From: Fragilaria crotonensis
Lineage: Eukaryota; Bacillariophyta; Fragilariophyceae; Fragilariales; Fragilariaceae
NCBI GenBank assembly: GCA_022925895.1
Contig: JAKSYS010000235.1
Span: 17,732 to 81,731 of the forward strand
Reading direction: 5' to 3'
Length of the DNA stretch: 64,000 bases
Below, piece after piece: positions 44,531 through 55,105 of the stretch. A program made the position numbers and the translations under genes. The notes below the pieces were generated by a model, which saw nothing but the letters and a program-made list of their open reading frames with translations, did not search any database and had not been told where the DNA came from. Position 1 is the stretch's first letter; the number at the start of each line of letters is the position of its first letter.

Positions 44531-46090
44531 GATCAAACCAAAACAATCACTCCACCAACCCACAAAGACCATCCAACAATGAAAACGCTGCTCCCCGCAA
44601 CCAACAACGCGCCTACTTCATCACTGACTCTGGCCAAAACTCACCAGACCAATCAAGATACCACCACCAAGCCTTTTCAGCCTCATCTTTTGACAACACT
44701 GATGGTCACCCATCCAACATCCCTTGGCCCAATCCTGACCTACCTCAGATGACCATCAACCAACCTCTCCTTGACAGAGATTATCTACCATCTGCCAATT
44801 ATTCTCCTCCCAACTCTGGAGCCACAGCTTACTTTCCAGATGATCCCCAATCACCATACCAAAGATTTGGTCCCCCACATCTTGAAAACTGGCTACCTGA
44901 CAGTGGTGCTACCAGCCATTATACTCCACTCTTCAGCGACCTCCACGATGTCGAACCCTGCAGTGTTCCAATCTCCTTAGCTGATGGCAGCACCAAGATG
45001 TCCACTCACAAAGGCACAACTGCATGCCACTTCACCACTGATGATGGCCTCAAGTCCATCCTAGGACTCACTGATGTCTACTATGTTGAAGGTCTCAGCC
45101 ACAGACTCCTCTCCTTAACTGCTCTATCATGCACCCAAAACTTCAGTGTCCTGATCAAGAACAGAGCCACAACAATTCAACTCCCAAATGGTTCCACATA
45201 CACTTGGCCAATACTGACCAGAGAACTACCTTCATCACAACAAGCCTTCTCAACCATCTCCAACTCTAACCTACCTTCTGACCCTGACTCTGATCCTGAT
45301 GAACAACATTTTGATGACACTACACCCCCTGTTGACACCGATCAACGCCGTTCAGTCACCGCCCTACCTTTGGAACTCATCTATCGACGACTTGCTTTCC
45401 GAAATTTCCGCAACCTTATGGTCGGATCCCTTCACCAAACATGGAATGACCATGTCTTGACACCTACTGTTGATCACAACTCCTGGCCTCTACGCATTTC
45501 AATCAGCCAAAAACGTGCCCGCAACAAAACTCCTCAACGCCAAGGCACTGAACCTTTCCACCGCCTTCATCTTGACCTAATGCGCAACCCTTTCCGCTAT
45601 GGTCTCACAACCAATACCAACTTTTCAGCCTACTTGTTCATTGTCACAACACCTGGCAAACTAACAGGTTGGATTGGTCTCCCAACTGAAAGCACAGCTT
45701 CCATTATTACTGCTCTGAAGCAATGGCTAACTGACACAGAACTCCTTGGCCGCACCCAATCTGTCCGTTTTATCCGCACTGATGCTGGATCTGCTTTCAC
45801 TTCAACCAAATTCATTTCTGAATGCACTTCACTTGGTATCAAAGTTGAAGCTGCAGCACCTGAACATCAAGAAATGAACGGTATTTGCGAAGCCAAATGG
45901 CGTGAAGTCCACAACACTGCCAACATCCTTCTGAACAATGCAAGACTAGGAGGTGCATTCTTCCATCATGCCCATGCCTATGCTGTTCAAATCCTCAATG
46001 TCTGCCCAGCCAAGAATGTTATTGACCAAGATGGCAACCCAACAACTCCCTATCAATACAGTTTTCAACGCAAGCCTTCCTCGCCAACTT
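44461..46090 (+). pseudogene. Copia protease and integrase part of pol
   Basis: The frame runs from the CCHC knuckle through WLPDSGATSHYTPL (active-site DSGAT of the copia protease, about 44,890-44,930) and a gag-pre-integrase-like part. It reaches the integrase core with FHRLHLDLMRNP, IRTDAGSAFTS and EHQEMNGICEAKW, which supply the D, D and E residues. The protein leaves this frame near 46,060-46,090, where the conserved FGCPTFFKRYEP continues one frame over. Protease and integrase motifs themselves are intact. The open frame carries a wrong tail to 46,287. Confidence 0.85.
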
Positions 46091-47765
46091 CGCGTCTTCG
46101 GATGTCCAACATTCTTCAAACGCTACGAACCAACCTTCCGCAACAAACTTATAACCTACAAGCAACAACTCCAACGTGCATCCCGCGGTATTTTCCTTGG
46201 ATTTCCCGACAACTCTGCAGGCTGGTTAATCTACTCGCCAGACCAACCCCAAAGCCTCATCATAACCCGCGATGCCTACTTCGATGAAGACTTCAACTCC
46301 GCTCTCTGTTTCGATTCCAAACCTTTTGCTGGAGCCGTACCCATCCGCTCCCACTTCAATCCGCATGGACTTCGTGACACTCCAGAGAACTCTGAACCAT
46401 CTACCCACCATCAAACTGGCTCTGCAGCCAACCTTGGTAACCCACCATCAACCTTCATTGATACCTCCAACCATCATTCTTCCCTCCCTGCCATCCCTGA
46501 AACTGATGACAATGCCCATGAAGATGATCCACCACCTTCTACACTTGCTGCAATCAAACATACAACTCCTCCACATGGTCCAACACCACCCACACCACAT
46601 CAAATCAACTTTGTCACCCATCAACAACATCATTCCCAACTCCACAAGATGATGACCATCTACTTCCAAGAATGCAATGAAGATCTACCAACTATTGATC
46701 CCATTCACTCTGCCATGATGACAATTGACAACTCTCCCAGCAACAATCCACAAGCCAACCCCCAGGAACCTGTGGACAAATATCTTCCAGAACCTCAGTC
46801 TCTCAAAGCTGTCCTCAAACTTGATGATAATGTCCGCAATGCTTGGCTACATGCAATCAAAATGGAAATCAAGAACCTCATTGACCATGATACCTTCATC
46901 CTTGGACAAACTCCACACAAAGATGAACTCATTATCCCAGTAAAACTTGTGCTCAAAGCAAAACAAACTGCAACTGGAAAACTTGACAAACTAAAAGCTC
47001 GCCTTGTCGCCCGTGGCGACCTGGAGAAACGTCTCCTGAAAAGAGTCAAAGCCATCAACCAACAACGACTCCTTGAACAACGTCAAGAAATTGCTGAATC
47101 TACCAATTCACCTGGCACTCCAAAACCTATACCTGTTGAACCACTCATGTATGAAGACACCTGGTCACCCTGTGCATCTGCAAGAGGGGTCAAACTATTC
47201 ATTGCAACCATCTGTGCATCCAGAAGAAGTGTCAAGAGTGCTGACTTCATTGGTGCCTACCTCCAAGCCAAAGTTATTGGCCGCCACTTTGTGAAACTGC
47301 CATTGGAATACGCCTATCACTTCCCTGAATACGCTAAATTCTTTGGCTCTCCAATGTTACTGAACAAAGGAATCTACGGTCTCGTCTACTCTGGCAAATA
47401 TTGGAACATTGAATTTTCGGAATGGCTCTACTCCCAAGGCTTTATCCAATCTCCTTCCGAACCGTCTTATTTTGTCCGATACGACAAACACAATCAATGG
47501 CTCCGTCTCCTATTTTTCGTCGATGATATGCTCTACGCTGGAAGCAACGATTCCATCGAAAAACAATTTGAAGATTCCGTCCGCAATCGCTTCGATGTCA
47601 AATTCCTCGGACCTGCGCAATGGTTCCTCCAAATGCGTATCCACAAACACTCCGACTCAAGCTATACTCTGGATCAACACCGCTACGTTTTGAATACTCT
47701 CCAACGTTATGACCCGAATTCCGAATTCCCCCGAACGCGATACCCCCTTTCCTCCCGACTACACC
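46075..47765 (+). pseudogene. Copia integrase tail and reverse transcriptase part of pol
   Basis: Starts with LRVFGCPTFFKRYEPTFRNK and SRGIFLGFPDNSAGW (integrase end). A long Pro/His/Thr-rich linker follows, then RT: LVLKAKQTATGKLDKLKAR, SADFIGAYLQAKV, GIYGLVYSGKYW and the catalytic LLFFVDDMLYAGS. The usual copia box is YVDD; here it is FVDD. The frame ends at 47,779 in a wrong tail, and the protein moves to another frame at about 47,760. Confidence 0.85.
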
Positions 47766-48615
47766 TTCAGCAAGGATAACCGCCCCCGTAACCGCCCCTG
47801 ACGTCACCCTCGTCGAACACAAGCAACAACGCCTTCCCTTCCGCTCTGCCGTCTGCACTCTCCTCTACCTTGCATACAATACAAGAGCTGACATCCTATT
47901 TGCTGTCTGCAAACTTGCTAAAGCATGCATCTCTCCTGGCATACCTGATTTTCGAGCCCTATCTTGGCTCATCGGCTATCTTCGCCGCCGCCCCTACTAC
48001 GCTCTCAAATTCTACCCCGATGGCACTTCAAATCCCATCTATGACATCTGCCTTCACCATCGTATCCCATACTCCGATCTCACCGTTTTCTCCGACGCCA
48101 GCTGGCAAGACTGCCCTGACACTGGCCGTTCCACTGTTGGATACATGATCTTCTACAATGGTGCCCTCATTGAAGCCAATTCTACAATGCCTACACCTGT
48201 TGCAATGTCTACTTCTGAAGCTGAATACATGGCCGCATGTTCTGCCACAATGGCCACAGCTCACATCCGAATGCTTCTCTACGATATGCTCTATCTTGGC
48301 ACCAAACAATGGCGTGAATCAACCCAACGTCTTCCTTCCATACCTGCCATCCTCATGATTGACAATGAAGCCACCGTCCAAATCGCAAAGAATGGAAAAC
48401 TCACTCGCAAGACGCGACACATCGAACGCCGCTTCCACTTCGTCCGTCAAGGCCAGCAAGACGGCATTCACCAACTTCATTGGATTCCCTGTGACTCTCA
48501 ACTTGCCGACATCCTCACCAAAACTCAACACTCCGGCAAAATTGATCCTCACCTCACCAAGATCTTCTGTGTTCTCCCCGACCACATGCTTTCATCACCG
48601 GGACCAGAGATCTGA
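47760..48615 (+). pseudogene. Copia RNase H part of pol
   Basis: From LPFRSAVCTLLYLAYNTRAD (RT connection) the frame carries VFSDASWQDCPDTGRSTVGY, MSTSEAEYMAACSA and ILMIDNEATVQIAK, the acidic residues of copia RNase H. It ends with LHWIPCDSQLADILTK and a stop at 48,613-48,615. The polypurine tract and 3' LTR begin within 15 bp, as usual for copia. Confidence 0.88.
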
Positions 48616-48626
48616 TCCAAGAGGGG

Positions 48627-49221
48627 TGTTAGGAATCTACCGTCACTCTGTCACACTGTCTCTCGTCTTACTGTAAGGTTAAATACCATACGGTAATACA
48701 ATAGACAGTCCATTATTTTTTCTTAGTCTGTCCGTGACCCGTTCCCGTAGAATGCTACGGATCAGAACCTGGTACTACCGGTCTGCAACACAAAACTATT
48801 TGAATTTACTTCCTATGTAATTCAAATCATGAGTGTTGTTGATAACTTCAACAACACTCTTTTTTACTATGGACAACACTTCCCAAACACCACTCAGGAA
48901 GTGGGACTAAGACAACACTTCATTTGTGAGACTCCAACTAATGTTGCAAGTCTCACCTTCATTTTTCATTCCAATTCATCTTATAATTTCCACAAACCAA
49001 AAACAGTAAAGGCCTTTACTAGTTAGCATCTACATTTCTACATCCTTGTATCAACAAATCTACCGCCATGGTGTATGTCTACAAAACACCATCGCCCAAA
49101 GCTGGACGATCCGTCAGGTTCGCTTCCTCACCCGTCAAGTCCAACGTTAGACTTCTGGGTCCTACTAACCTTAAGTCTACCGTCGGCCAGTACTCGTGTA
49201 CCGATCACACGAACACTGTCA
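48627..49221 (+). repeat. 3' LTR of the long copia element
   Basis: 595 bp, identical in layout to the 5' LTR, including the internal ATG (49,068). From this LTR the frame reads about 31 codons into flanking DNA. Confidence 0.95.
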
Positions 49222-49226
49222 CATTT

Positions 49227-50275
49227 TGCTACACTACACTATACACGTATGACACAACCGCATCATCATGTCATCACTCACACATAAAAATGCACGAGTC
49301 TCTTCCGGTATGATGACGATTGATCAACTCAACTCAACGACGAATGACGAATGCAAGAACATGCGAACCCCTTGAATCGCTACTTGGGAGTTATGTCCCT
49401 TTAGTATTGAATTATTGCAGCTTCGACCATGTGAACACCCCCCGGGGTATTTAATTGCAGCAGTATGGGTTATTCTGATTGTTCCGAAGTGTGGGGTCAT
49501 TCCAACAGAGGGGGAGCGTTTTTTAAGAATCAGCACACTTGAAGTCCACGAAGGTCGTGGCATAATTTCCTCCTCCATTCGAAGATCAACTTGCAGGTCG
49601 TTGGACATCAATCCTCAACCCACCCTCACCTTCAATTACAACAGCAGGCGCGCATCTCGTCGATTCAACCGACGAAATTTTGAATTCAATTTGGACTTCT
49701 GCATCCCTCTTGCCATCATTCGAAACAAACAACAACGAGAAGCATGTCCTCTGGAGATCCTTTGGCGTGAGTACTCATCGCAACCTGCACTTTTCGGGTG
49801 GTTTTATCGTTGCAATCCCATTCAGTCGATTCCTTCCGTTATCTTTTTATAACGTCTTGTCGAGTATGCTATTGCCCCTAGTGCGTATTTCACCCCGAAC
49901 CTGATTCAAAACTATCATTTGTACGGGAAATGCAAGGGTGTTCACGTCGTACTCGAAACTGGGTTTGCTTACGTAGAGCGTTGAACCACCAGTATCCGAG
50001 TACTAGAGAATTCCAGTAAGACACTTGGCAACTGGGAACGATGACAAGTGCAACCTTTGGGCGATACCGTCCCATGTTGCATGTTGAACGTTGAACTATG
50101 AGGTCGTGTTGGACGATTGTTGTCGTACCAGTAAATAACTAGAGACTTTGAGGATTCCGAACAACCCTTGTTGTGTGTCTTTGTGTAACGTTGCACTTGG
50201 ATTCGATAAGGATCCTGTCAGGTGTCGACGTCCTGTCCTTACCTGACAGGCTCGCAAGTATTCCTTCTTCCACTA
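49227..50275. other. Intergenic stretch between the copia element and the SANT-like gene
   Basis: A 145-codon open frame at 49,415-49,852 has no recognisable domain, and I do not call it a gene. The 3' part is the presumed promoter and leader of the SANT-like gene, with the hairpin at 50,214-50,250. Confidence 0.5.
50214..50250. promoter_or_regulatory. Perfect 10-bp inverted repeat with 17-nt loop
   Basis: CCTGTCAGGT (50,214-50,223) and ACCTGACAGG (50,241-50,250) are exact reverse complements separated by 17 nt. It lies 26 bp before an ATG at 50,276 and about 210 bp before the first in-frame ATG of the SANT-like protein, so it could be a leader hairpin or a dimeric protein site. Confidence 0.4.
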
Positions 50276-50459
50276 ATGTCGCGATTTCCTCCTCTGTTTC
50301 CCCAGTCTGCCGCCACTTCTGGCTCAAGCTGCTCGTTCTGCAGCAGAAGCCGACGGGGTTGCCTTGCCATCTGTAGACGATCATAGTCACGATGCGAGCA
50401 AATCCGGCTCTGGAGGTCATGACCATGGCTCCTCGCTGCAAGATCCAGCACTCATTGCC

Positions 50460-52463
50460 ATGGAACGTGCCCGCGCTGCAATGAATGCCGCTTCCGCTGG
50501 AAACGCTGCTCACATGTCGGCGGTAGCGTCTAGTTCGGCTCGAAAGCCACCATCCAACGATCAAGGTCAAGGCTCCTCCGGCGGAGGTGGGAAAAAGAAG
50601 GGACCGCCGCTGAGACGAGGAAAGTGGACTTCCGAGGAAGAATCGTACGCTAACCGTTTGATTCAGGAGTTCAAAGCCGGTCTCCTGCCTCTCACAGATG
50701 GCACAACTTTGCGTACCTTCCTTTCAAAACTGTTGAATTGCGATCCCATGCGCATCTCAAAAAAGTTTGTCGGCTCCAACTGCATTGGAAAGCAAGTCTT
50801 CCGTCGTCGAACGGCCGACATTAATCGCCTCACGCCCGAACAGATACAGCAGTCACGCACCGAGCTCAGTGAGCTCGAACGGCGCTTCCTGGAGCGTGTG
50901 GCACAAACCAATCGCGTCAAATCATCCGGTGTCGGAGGTGCAGGCGCGACAGCAGTCGCCACTTCCACCGAAAAGGCCAAGGACGAGATGGAACAAAATC
51001 CTCCATCTCCGCCGTGGTTAAAACCTCCTGCGGGGTACAGACATGGACAAGGAGCTGCCATGGCGGCGGCCAATTTGTCGGGAGGTGGATCAAACCGCAG
51101 CGCGGCAGCGGCGGGACGTGCGCTACTCCATGGGCTCGGATCTATCGATTTCAACGATGCATTCGGCGGGAAGCACTCGAACTCATCACTTTCTTCTCGA
51201 GGAAGCGCCGGGTTATTGGCTCTTGCAGGTCTGGGAGGAGATAGCAACAGCCGTCAAAACATGCTCAACGCTTTATCTAGCCGTGGTTCGGCAAGTAGCC
51301 TCTTTGCTGCGGCTGCAGCAAGCGGCAGTAACTCCGGCTTGTCAGGATCTGCCATGGCACAGATTGCCCGCAATGCATCCGCGGCACGTTTAGCAGGTCT
51401 CGCCGCGGCGGGGTCATCCATGAACAATTTACTACTCAAATCTGGGCTCTCTAGAGACCAATTGAATCAACTGGCACGGGAGGGAGGGGTTTCGTCGGCC
51501 TCGCTTTCCAATATGATGGATCGTCAATCATCGTTTGACGCTCTAATGTCTTTGGATCTTCAATCCCTTCAGTCTATTGACAACCTTGCCAACCTTATTC
51601 AGTCCGGAGGTTCGCTGCCTGGCCAAAATCCTCACAACGGCCTAAAGAACTGGTCGGCCGGCGACAGCGCCGGCAACCTTGCCGCCCAGGCTTTGCAAGG
51701 ATCGGGTGGGAACCTCTCGGATCTGGCAAGCGCCCGTCGATTGGCAAGCGTTGGGCGCATGCAGTCGTTGCTTCGATCGCTCTCCAATCAGAACATGCAA
51801 AGGAGCTCATCTGGCGGTGGGGGATCCAACGCTAACTTCTCCAATCTCTTGCAATCGATGCAGAATAATTTCAACAACTCTGGAAATTCGACCAACAGCC
51901 TGTTTGGCAACAACAACCATGGCAACAATAATTTCAACAACGCGAGCGCTTTGTCGCTGGCCAACCTTTTACGTGACAACTCTTCGACAGGACTCAGTGC
52001 GCTTCGACAGCAAGATGGCATCAATCAACGCAACAGTAGCGTCGACGATTTCTTGAGTCTGGTTGCCGCTGGTGATATTCCGCATCAAGACGCTTCGCTC
52101 TTGAACATTCCTCTCATGCACCAACAACACCAACAACAATATGGCAACAACCAGTCAGGCGCCCAAGCTGCGGCTACTTTGTTAGCCCACCAGCAACTTT
52201 TGGCTCAAGTTGGCGGTTCCAATTCGGCATTGGCGTCCGCCTTGGCGCAATCGGGTTCGTTTGGCCATCTACGAAACAACTCCTCCGCTGCGTCGTTGTT
52301 AAATGGAGCGGGCTCCTCTGCGGCCTCACTTTTCAATTCCGCTAGTGCTCGAGCTGCGCTATCGAGCTTGAGCGGCAATTCGAGTGGATCCTCCTCGGCA
52401 CTTAAGCGTAAATTGATGGATCTGGAAAATCAATTCGAACAACAGGGAAATCGAAAGCGATAG
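50460..52463 (+). CDS. SANT/Myb-like low-complexity protein of a diatom-type family
   Basis: 667 codons from the first in-frame ATG (50,460, context GCCATGG). The same frame is open and protein-like back to about 50,307, just after a good splice acceptor (CTCTGTTTCCCCAG), so an upstream exon is likely; an ATG at 50,276 lies in another frame. Residues about 52-118 form the conserved core: RGKWTSEEESYANRLIQEFK, LPLTDGTTLRTFLSKLLNCD, PMRISKKF. The tryptophan-acidic start resembles SANT/Myb helices. I know this core from many diatom and other stramenopile proteins of unknown function; a nuclear role is plausible. The rest is rich in Ser, Asn, Gly, Ala and Leu, with recurring SSRGSA motifs and poly-Asn/Gln stretches. 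It is convergent with the ankyrin gene 78 bp downstream. Confidence 0.8.
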   Translation: MERARAAMNAASAGNAAHMSAVASSSARKPPSNDQGQGSSGGGGKKKGPPLRRGKWTSEEESYANRLIQEFKAGLLPLTDGTTLRTFLSKLLNCDPMRISKKFVGSNCIGKQVFRRRTADINRLTPEQIQQSRTELSELERRFLERVAQTNRVKSSGVGGAGATAVATSTEKAKDEMEQNPPSPPWLKPPAGYRHGQGAAMAAANLSGGGSNRSAAAAGRALLHGLGSIDFNDAFGGKHSNSSLSSRGSAGLLALAGLGGDSNSRQNMLNALSSRGSASSLFAAAAASGSNSGLSGSAMAQIARNASAARLAGLAAAGSSMNNLLLKSGLSRDQLNQLAREGGVSSASLSNMMDRQSSFDALMSLDLQSLQSIDNLANLIQSGGSLPGQNPHNGLKNWSAGDSAGNLAAQALQGSGGNLSDLASARRLASVGRMQSLLRSLSNQNMQRSSSGGGGSNANFSNLLQSMQNNFNNSGNSTNSLFGNNNHGNNNFNNASALSLANLLRDNSSTGLSALRQQDGINQRNSSVDDFLSLVAAGDIPHQDASLLNIPLMHQQHQQQYGNNQSGAQAAATLLAHQQLLAQVGGSNSALASALAQSGSFGHLRNNSSAASLLNGAGSSAASLFNSASARAALSSLSGNSSGSSSALKRKLMDLENQFEQQGNRKR

Positions 52464-52541
52464 AACTATCGAGTTACAACTTACTTTAAATGTACCTTTC
52501 ATCTAGTCATATCTGACTGACAAAAACCAAGACTTGGCATG

Positions 52542-53499
52542 CTACTCTTTAGCTCGAGGACTGCGGATGATGTTCTTGGAAAGCGAGGATTTCTTCTGCG
52601 TCGCCTCGACTAGCTCTGAATGCACCTCTTCGATTTGTTGCAGCAACTGTTTCGCAGTTTCTCCGGTCTTCTTCTGCATTCGTATGACATCACTCTGATG
52701 TGCCCGCGACGCCGCCTTCGCCATGAACTCTCGGAAGCCGGCTGCCTTGATATCATCCTCCACAGTTGCGAGACGATTTTTCGTCGCGTCCATACTTTCC
52801 CGCACCGACTCTTGAAGCACCTGAAAAGACTTGGCCATGGCCGATTCGTATTTGATACTTTCCAAAACCGTCATTCGTTCCTCCACGTGCTCGAGTCTTC
52901 CAAAGAGTCCGTTCATGTTCTGTTCCGACATGAACATTCGATCCAGAGCCGCATCGACTCGTTCATGAATTGTTCGAAGCCGCGTCACGTGTTGCGCCTC
53001 TCGCACTTCATCGTCGATGAGCTGATGCCAGCACGCTGTTGGACGCTCCAGAAGTTGAAGCAGGTCCGACCCCGAGTTGCCCCGGAGCGCAATGTCTCGT
53101 GGCGTTAACTTGTCATCATTTACTTCTTCCAACGCCTCGGGATGGACACGAATGAGAGCCTCGATCGTGCTGCTGACAACGTCGCTTTGTTCTTGTTGTT
53201 GCTGTGGTGTGCTTAATAATGATGGGGCCCAGTGCGCGGCAGCCAAGTGGAGAGGAGGAGTATTGTTCCCCAGGCCCTTGTGTTTGGCTGCGATGGGGTT
53301 TAATTGGAGAATGGACAAAATGAGTTCGGAAGGTGCGGCGGTCACCGTTGTTGTTGCAAAAATCTTGTGGAGCGGCAAATCCCTCGCCCTGACCAACCTT
53401 GGCATCAGCCACAGGAGAGTCGGGATTGGATTGCAAAACTTTAGACAGTTCGTCCCATTTGGATTGTTCAATCAATTGAAAGATTTGGTCACATGCCAT
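52542..53499 (-). CDS. Ankyrin-repeat protein with C-terminal coiled coil (one frameshift)
   Basis: The start ATG at 53,499 gives MACDQIFQLIEQSKWDELSKVL. After ADAKVGQG the protein moves one frame (53,378-53,400) to DLPLHKIFATTTVTAAPSELI, so about 318 residues result if a single base is in error. Ankyrin-like units are visible: LPLHKI..., NNTPPLHLAAAHWAP... and DDKLTPRDIALRG..., each with the TPLH-type turn. From about residue 165 the protein is charged and helical with heptad-like spacing (RLEHVEERMTVLESIK, MQKKTGETAKQLLQQIEEVH), suggesting a coiled coil. This layout is common in large diatom ankyrin families of unknown function. A divergent neighbour starts 461 bp away at 53,960. Confidence 0.75.
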
Positions 53500-53959
53500 G
53501 ATGTTATGATCTGCTTCTATTCGGCGTAGATTTTACCTCGAGTTGAACTTTCAAACTATCAAAACAACGATTAGGAATCGTGATGATGCGACTCACTAGC
53601 TTCATCATAATGCAAGTTTCGATCGACTTGACCAGCCAACAAAGTGAGACGATTTTGGCGAGCAAAAATGTCTCGGTAGGCCTCAGGCATAAGGGTAAAT
53701 CTGTTCGCAATCATGGGCTTCGTTGATGGAAACGGCTCGAATAAGTTCCACGTGTAGTACTGCACCTACCGTAGTCCATTACTCAGTAGCGGTACATCAT
53801 TGTTGGTACTAGCTAGTACCCAACACTGGCGAATAAACGTACTACTGTACTCCGAGTATCATACTACAGTACGACTGTACACGACATTACTGTGAGTGTG
53901 ATGGCTGTACGGTACTCCAACTACGGCAGGGTTTGGAAGACTGATAACCACCATGAGTT
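53500..53959. promoter_or_regulatory. GTAC-rich divergent intergenic region
   Basis: Separates the ankyrin gene (minus) from the methyltransferase-fold gene (plus), so it probably serves both as promoter. Between 53,755 and 53,935 I count nine GTAC tetramers in about 180 bp, where chance would give about one. No TATA box was identified with confidence. Confidence 0.45.
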
Positions 53960-55105
53960 ATGAACCTTGCCTCCATCGTCTACAGCATCGTCACTATGCT
54001 CGCTTCGTCGTCGACTCCTATTGTATGTTGCGCCTCATCTGCTGAGGTTCTGAATGCTATTACGGTCTTTGCGAAACCAGGAATGAGAGTACTGGAGTTT
54101 GGGTCTGAATTCGGTGAAGTGTCTGCCCATCTCTGCCAAGTGATTGGAGCGTCGTCTGGTGCCCCCTCCAACAGCGATGGTGCCGATAGTGGTACTTGTG
54201 GTGAGGCATGGCTTGTCGACAAGAGACGATCGGAACCCAAAAGTGGGCGCATGCCAAGTCGCGACGTCGACGCCTTTGTGTCAGGAAAGAATGTACAATT
54301 CATCGAAATCGACGAACTGAGCGAATGGAGCAGAAAGGTCCCATTGCACCACAAACAAGGGTATGATATTCTCATCATCAGTGTGACTCACATCCTGGGA
54401 CATGATTTGTATATGACTATTCTAGCATTGGCAGATGAAATTCTTCAGGCCATTCCGAACGAACCGAAAGCAGTGATTGTCAAATCTCGCGCTCTGTCGA
54501 GTCTCTCCAAGCGACTGATCCATGCGCATCGATTGTTCGATGGAACAACAGTATTACCTCCGTATGGAAATGATAGCGACACACATTCAACTGCCACAAC
54601 CGCTACCATGTCAAGATCCAGTCAGCCCTATTGGATCGCTGGAGTTAAAGTGGATGACTATCGCAGGACGATCCCTTTTGTGGTTCAGCCGGGCGATGCC
54701 ATTTTGGAAGTGGGCAGTCACTTTGGCCGGACTACCAAGCTGTTGGATGATGCCGGCCGGTATTGCATTGGGGTGGACATTGGTCCCAAGATTATTGCCA
54801 ATGCCAAACGGCAGTATCCGGATGTGGCATTTAGTATCGGGGATGCGTGGAAGGTGCTGTCACTGTTGAAGTTGCGCAAATCCATTAAAGGTGAAGACGA
54901 GTTGGGATATGATGTCGTCTATGCAGATATCGGAGGACTGAGTGGGAGCGATGGGCATTTAGAGTCCCTATCACTTTTAGATTCGTTGGGCTATGCTCTA
55001 GAACCTAGATGTATTGTGATCAAGAGCCTATGCATGAGGCAATTAGCGGGGAGACTCAAGGCTATGCCGGACATTTGGGCAAAATATAATCGCTGTACCA
55101 ACTAA
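53960..55105 (+). CDS. Protein with two tandem methyltransferase-like (Rossmann) domains
   Basis: 381 codons from ATG. Two similar halves: in the first, GMRVLEFGSEFGEVSAHLCQ (about residues 40-60) and YDILIISVTHIL; in the second, DAILEVGSHFGRTTKLLDDA (about 247-266), IGVDIGPKIIANAKRQYP, FSIGDAW and YDVVYADIGGL. These are the SAM-binding glycine loop (E-x-G-S-x-x-G) and the acidic strand-2 end of class I methyltransferases. The second half is the better conserved. The first carries a Ser/Gly insertion (about 65-80) and may be a non-catalytic partner domain. Substrate and localisation are unknown; the hydrophobic amino terminus is not a clear signal peptide. An overlapping upstream ATG (53,953) is out of frame. 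Confidence 0.7.
   Translation: MNLASIVYSIVTMLASSSTPIVCCASSAEVLNAITVFAKPGMRVLEFGSEFGEVSAHLCQVIGASSGAPSNSDGADSGTCGEAWLVDKRRSEPKSGRMPSRDVDAFVSGKNVQFIEIDELSEWSRKVPLHHKQGYDILIISVTHILGHDLYMTILALADEILQAIPNEPKAVIVKSRALSSLSKRLIHAHRLFDGTTVLPPYGNDSDTHSTATTATMSRSSQPYWIAGVKVDDYRRTIPFVVQPGDAILEVGSHFGRTTKLLDDAGRYCIGVDIGPKIIANAKRQYPDVAFSIGDAWKVLSLLKLRKSIKGEDELGYDVVYADIGGLSGSDGHLESLSLLDSLGYALEPRCIVIKSLCMRQLAGRLKAMPDIWAKYNRCTN

Larger units (their letters stand above)
37476..49221 (+). mobile_element. Long (11.7-kb) Ty1/copia LTR retrotransposon
   Basis: 11,746 bp from TG (37,476) to CA (49,221), flanked by the 5-bp duplication CATTT (37,471-37,475 and 49,222-49,226). The LTRs of 593 and 595 bp differ, by my count, at seven substitutions and two T-run lengths (about 1.2%), so insertion is recent. 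Domain order gag-PR-IN-RT-RNase H is copia. Typical copia elements are about 5 kb; here about 5.5 kb of coding-like sequence precedes gag. The coding strand changes frame about fifteen times with few internal nonsense codons. Likely priming site: TGG at 38,069 right after the LTR; polypurine tract AAGAGGGG at 48,619-48,626. Confidence 0.95.

Noticed and set aside
49415-49852. Plus-strand frame of 145 codons after the copia element
   Set aside because: No domain, no homologous copy in the window and no clear promoter; kept as intergenic.
50663-51247. Minus-strand frame of 194 codons
   Set aside because: Antisense of the SANT-like gene, kept open by its repetitive composition.
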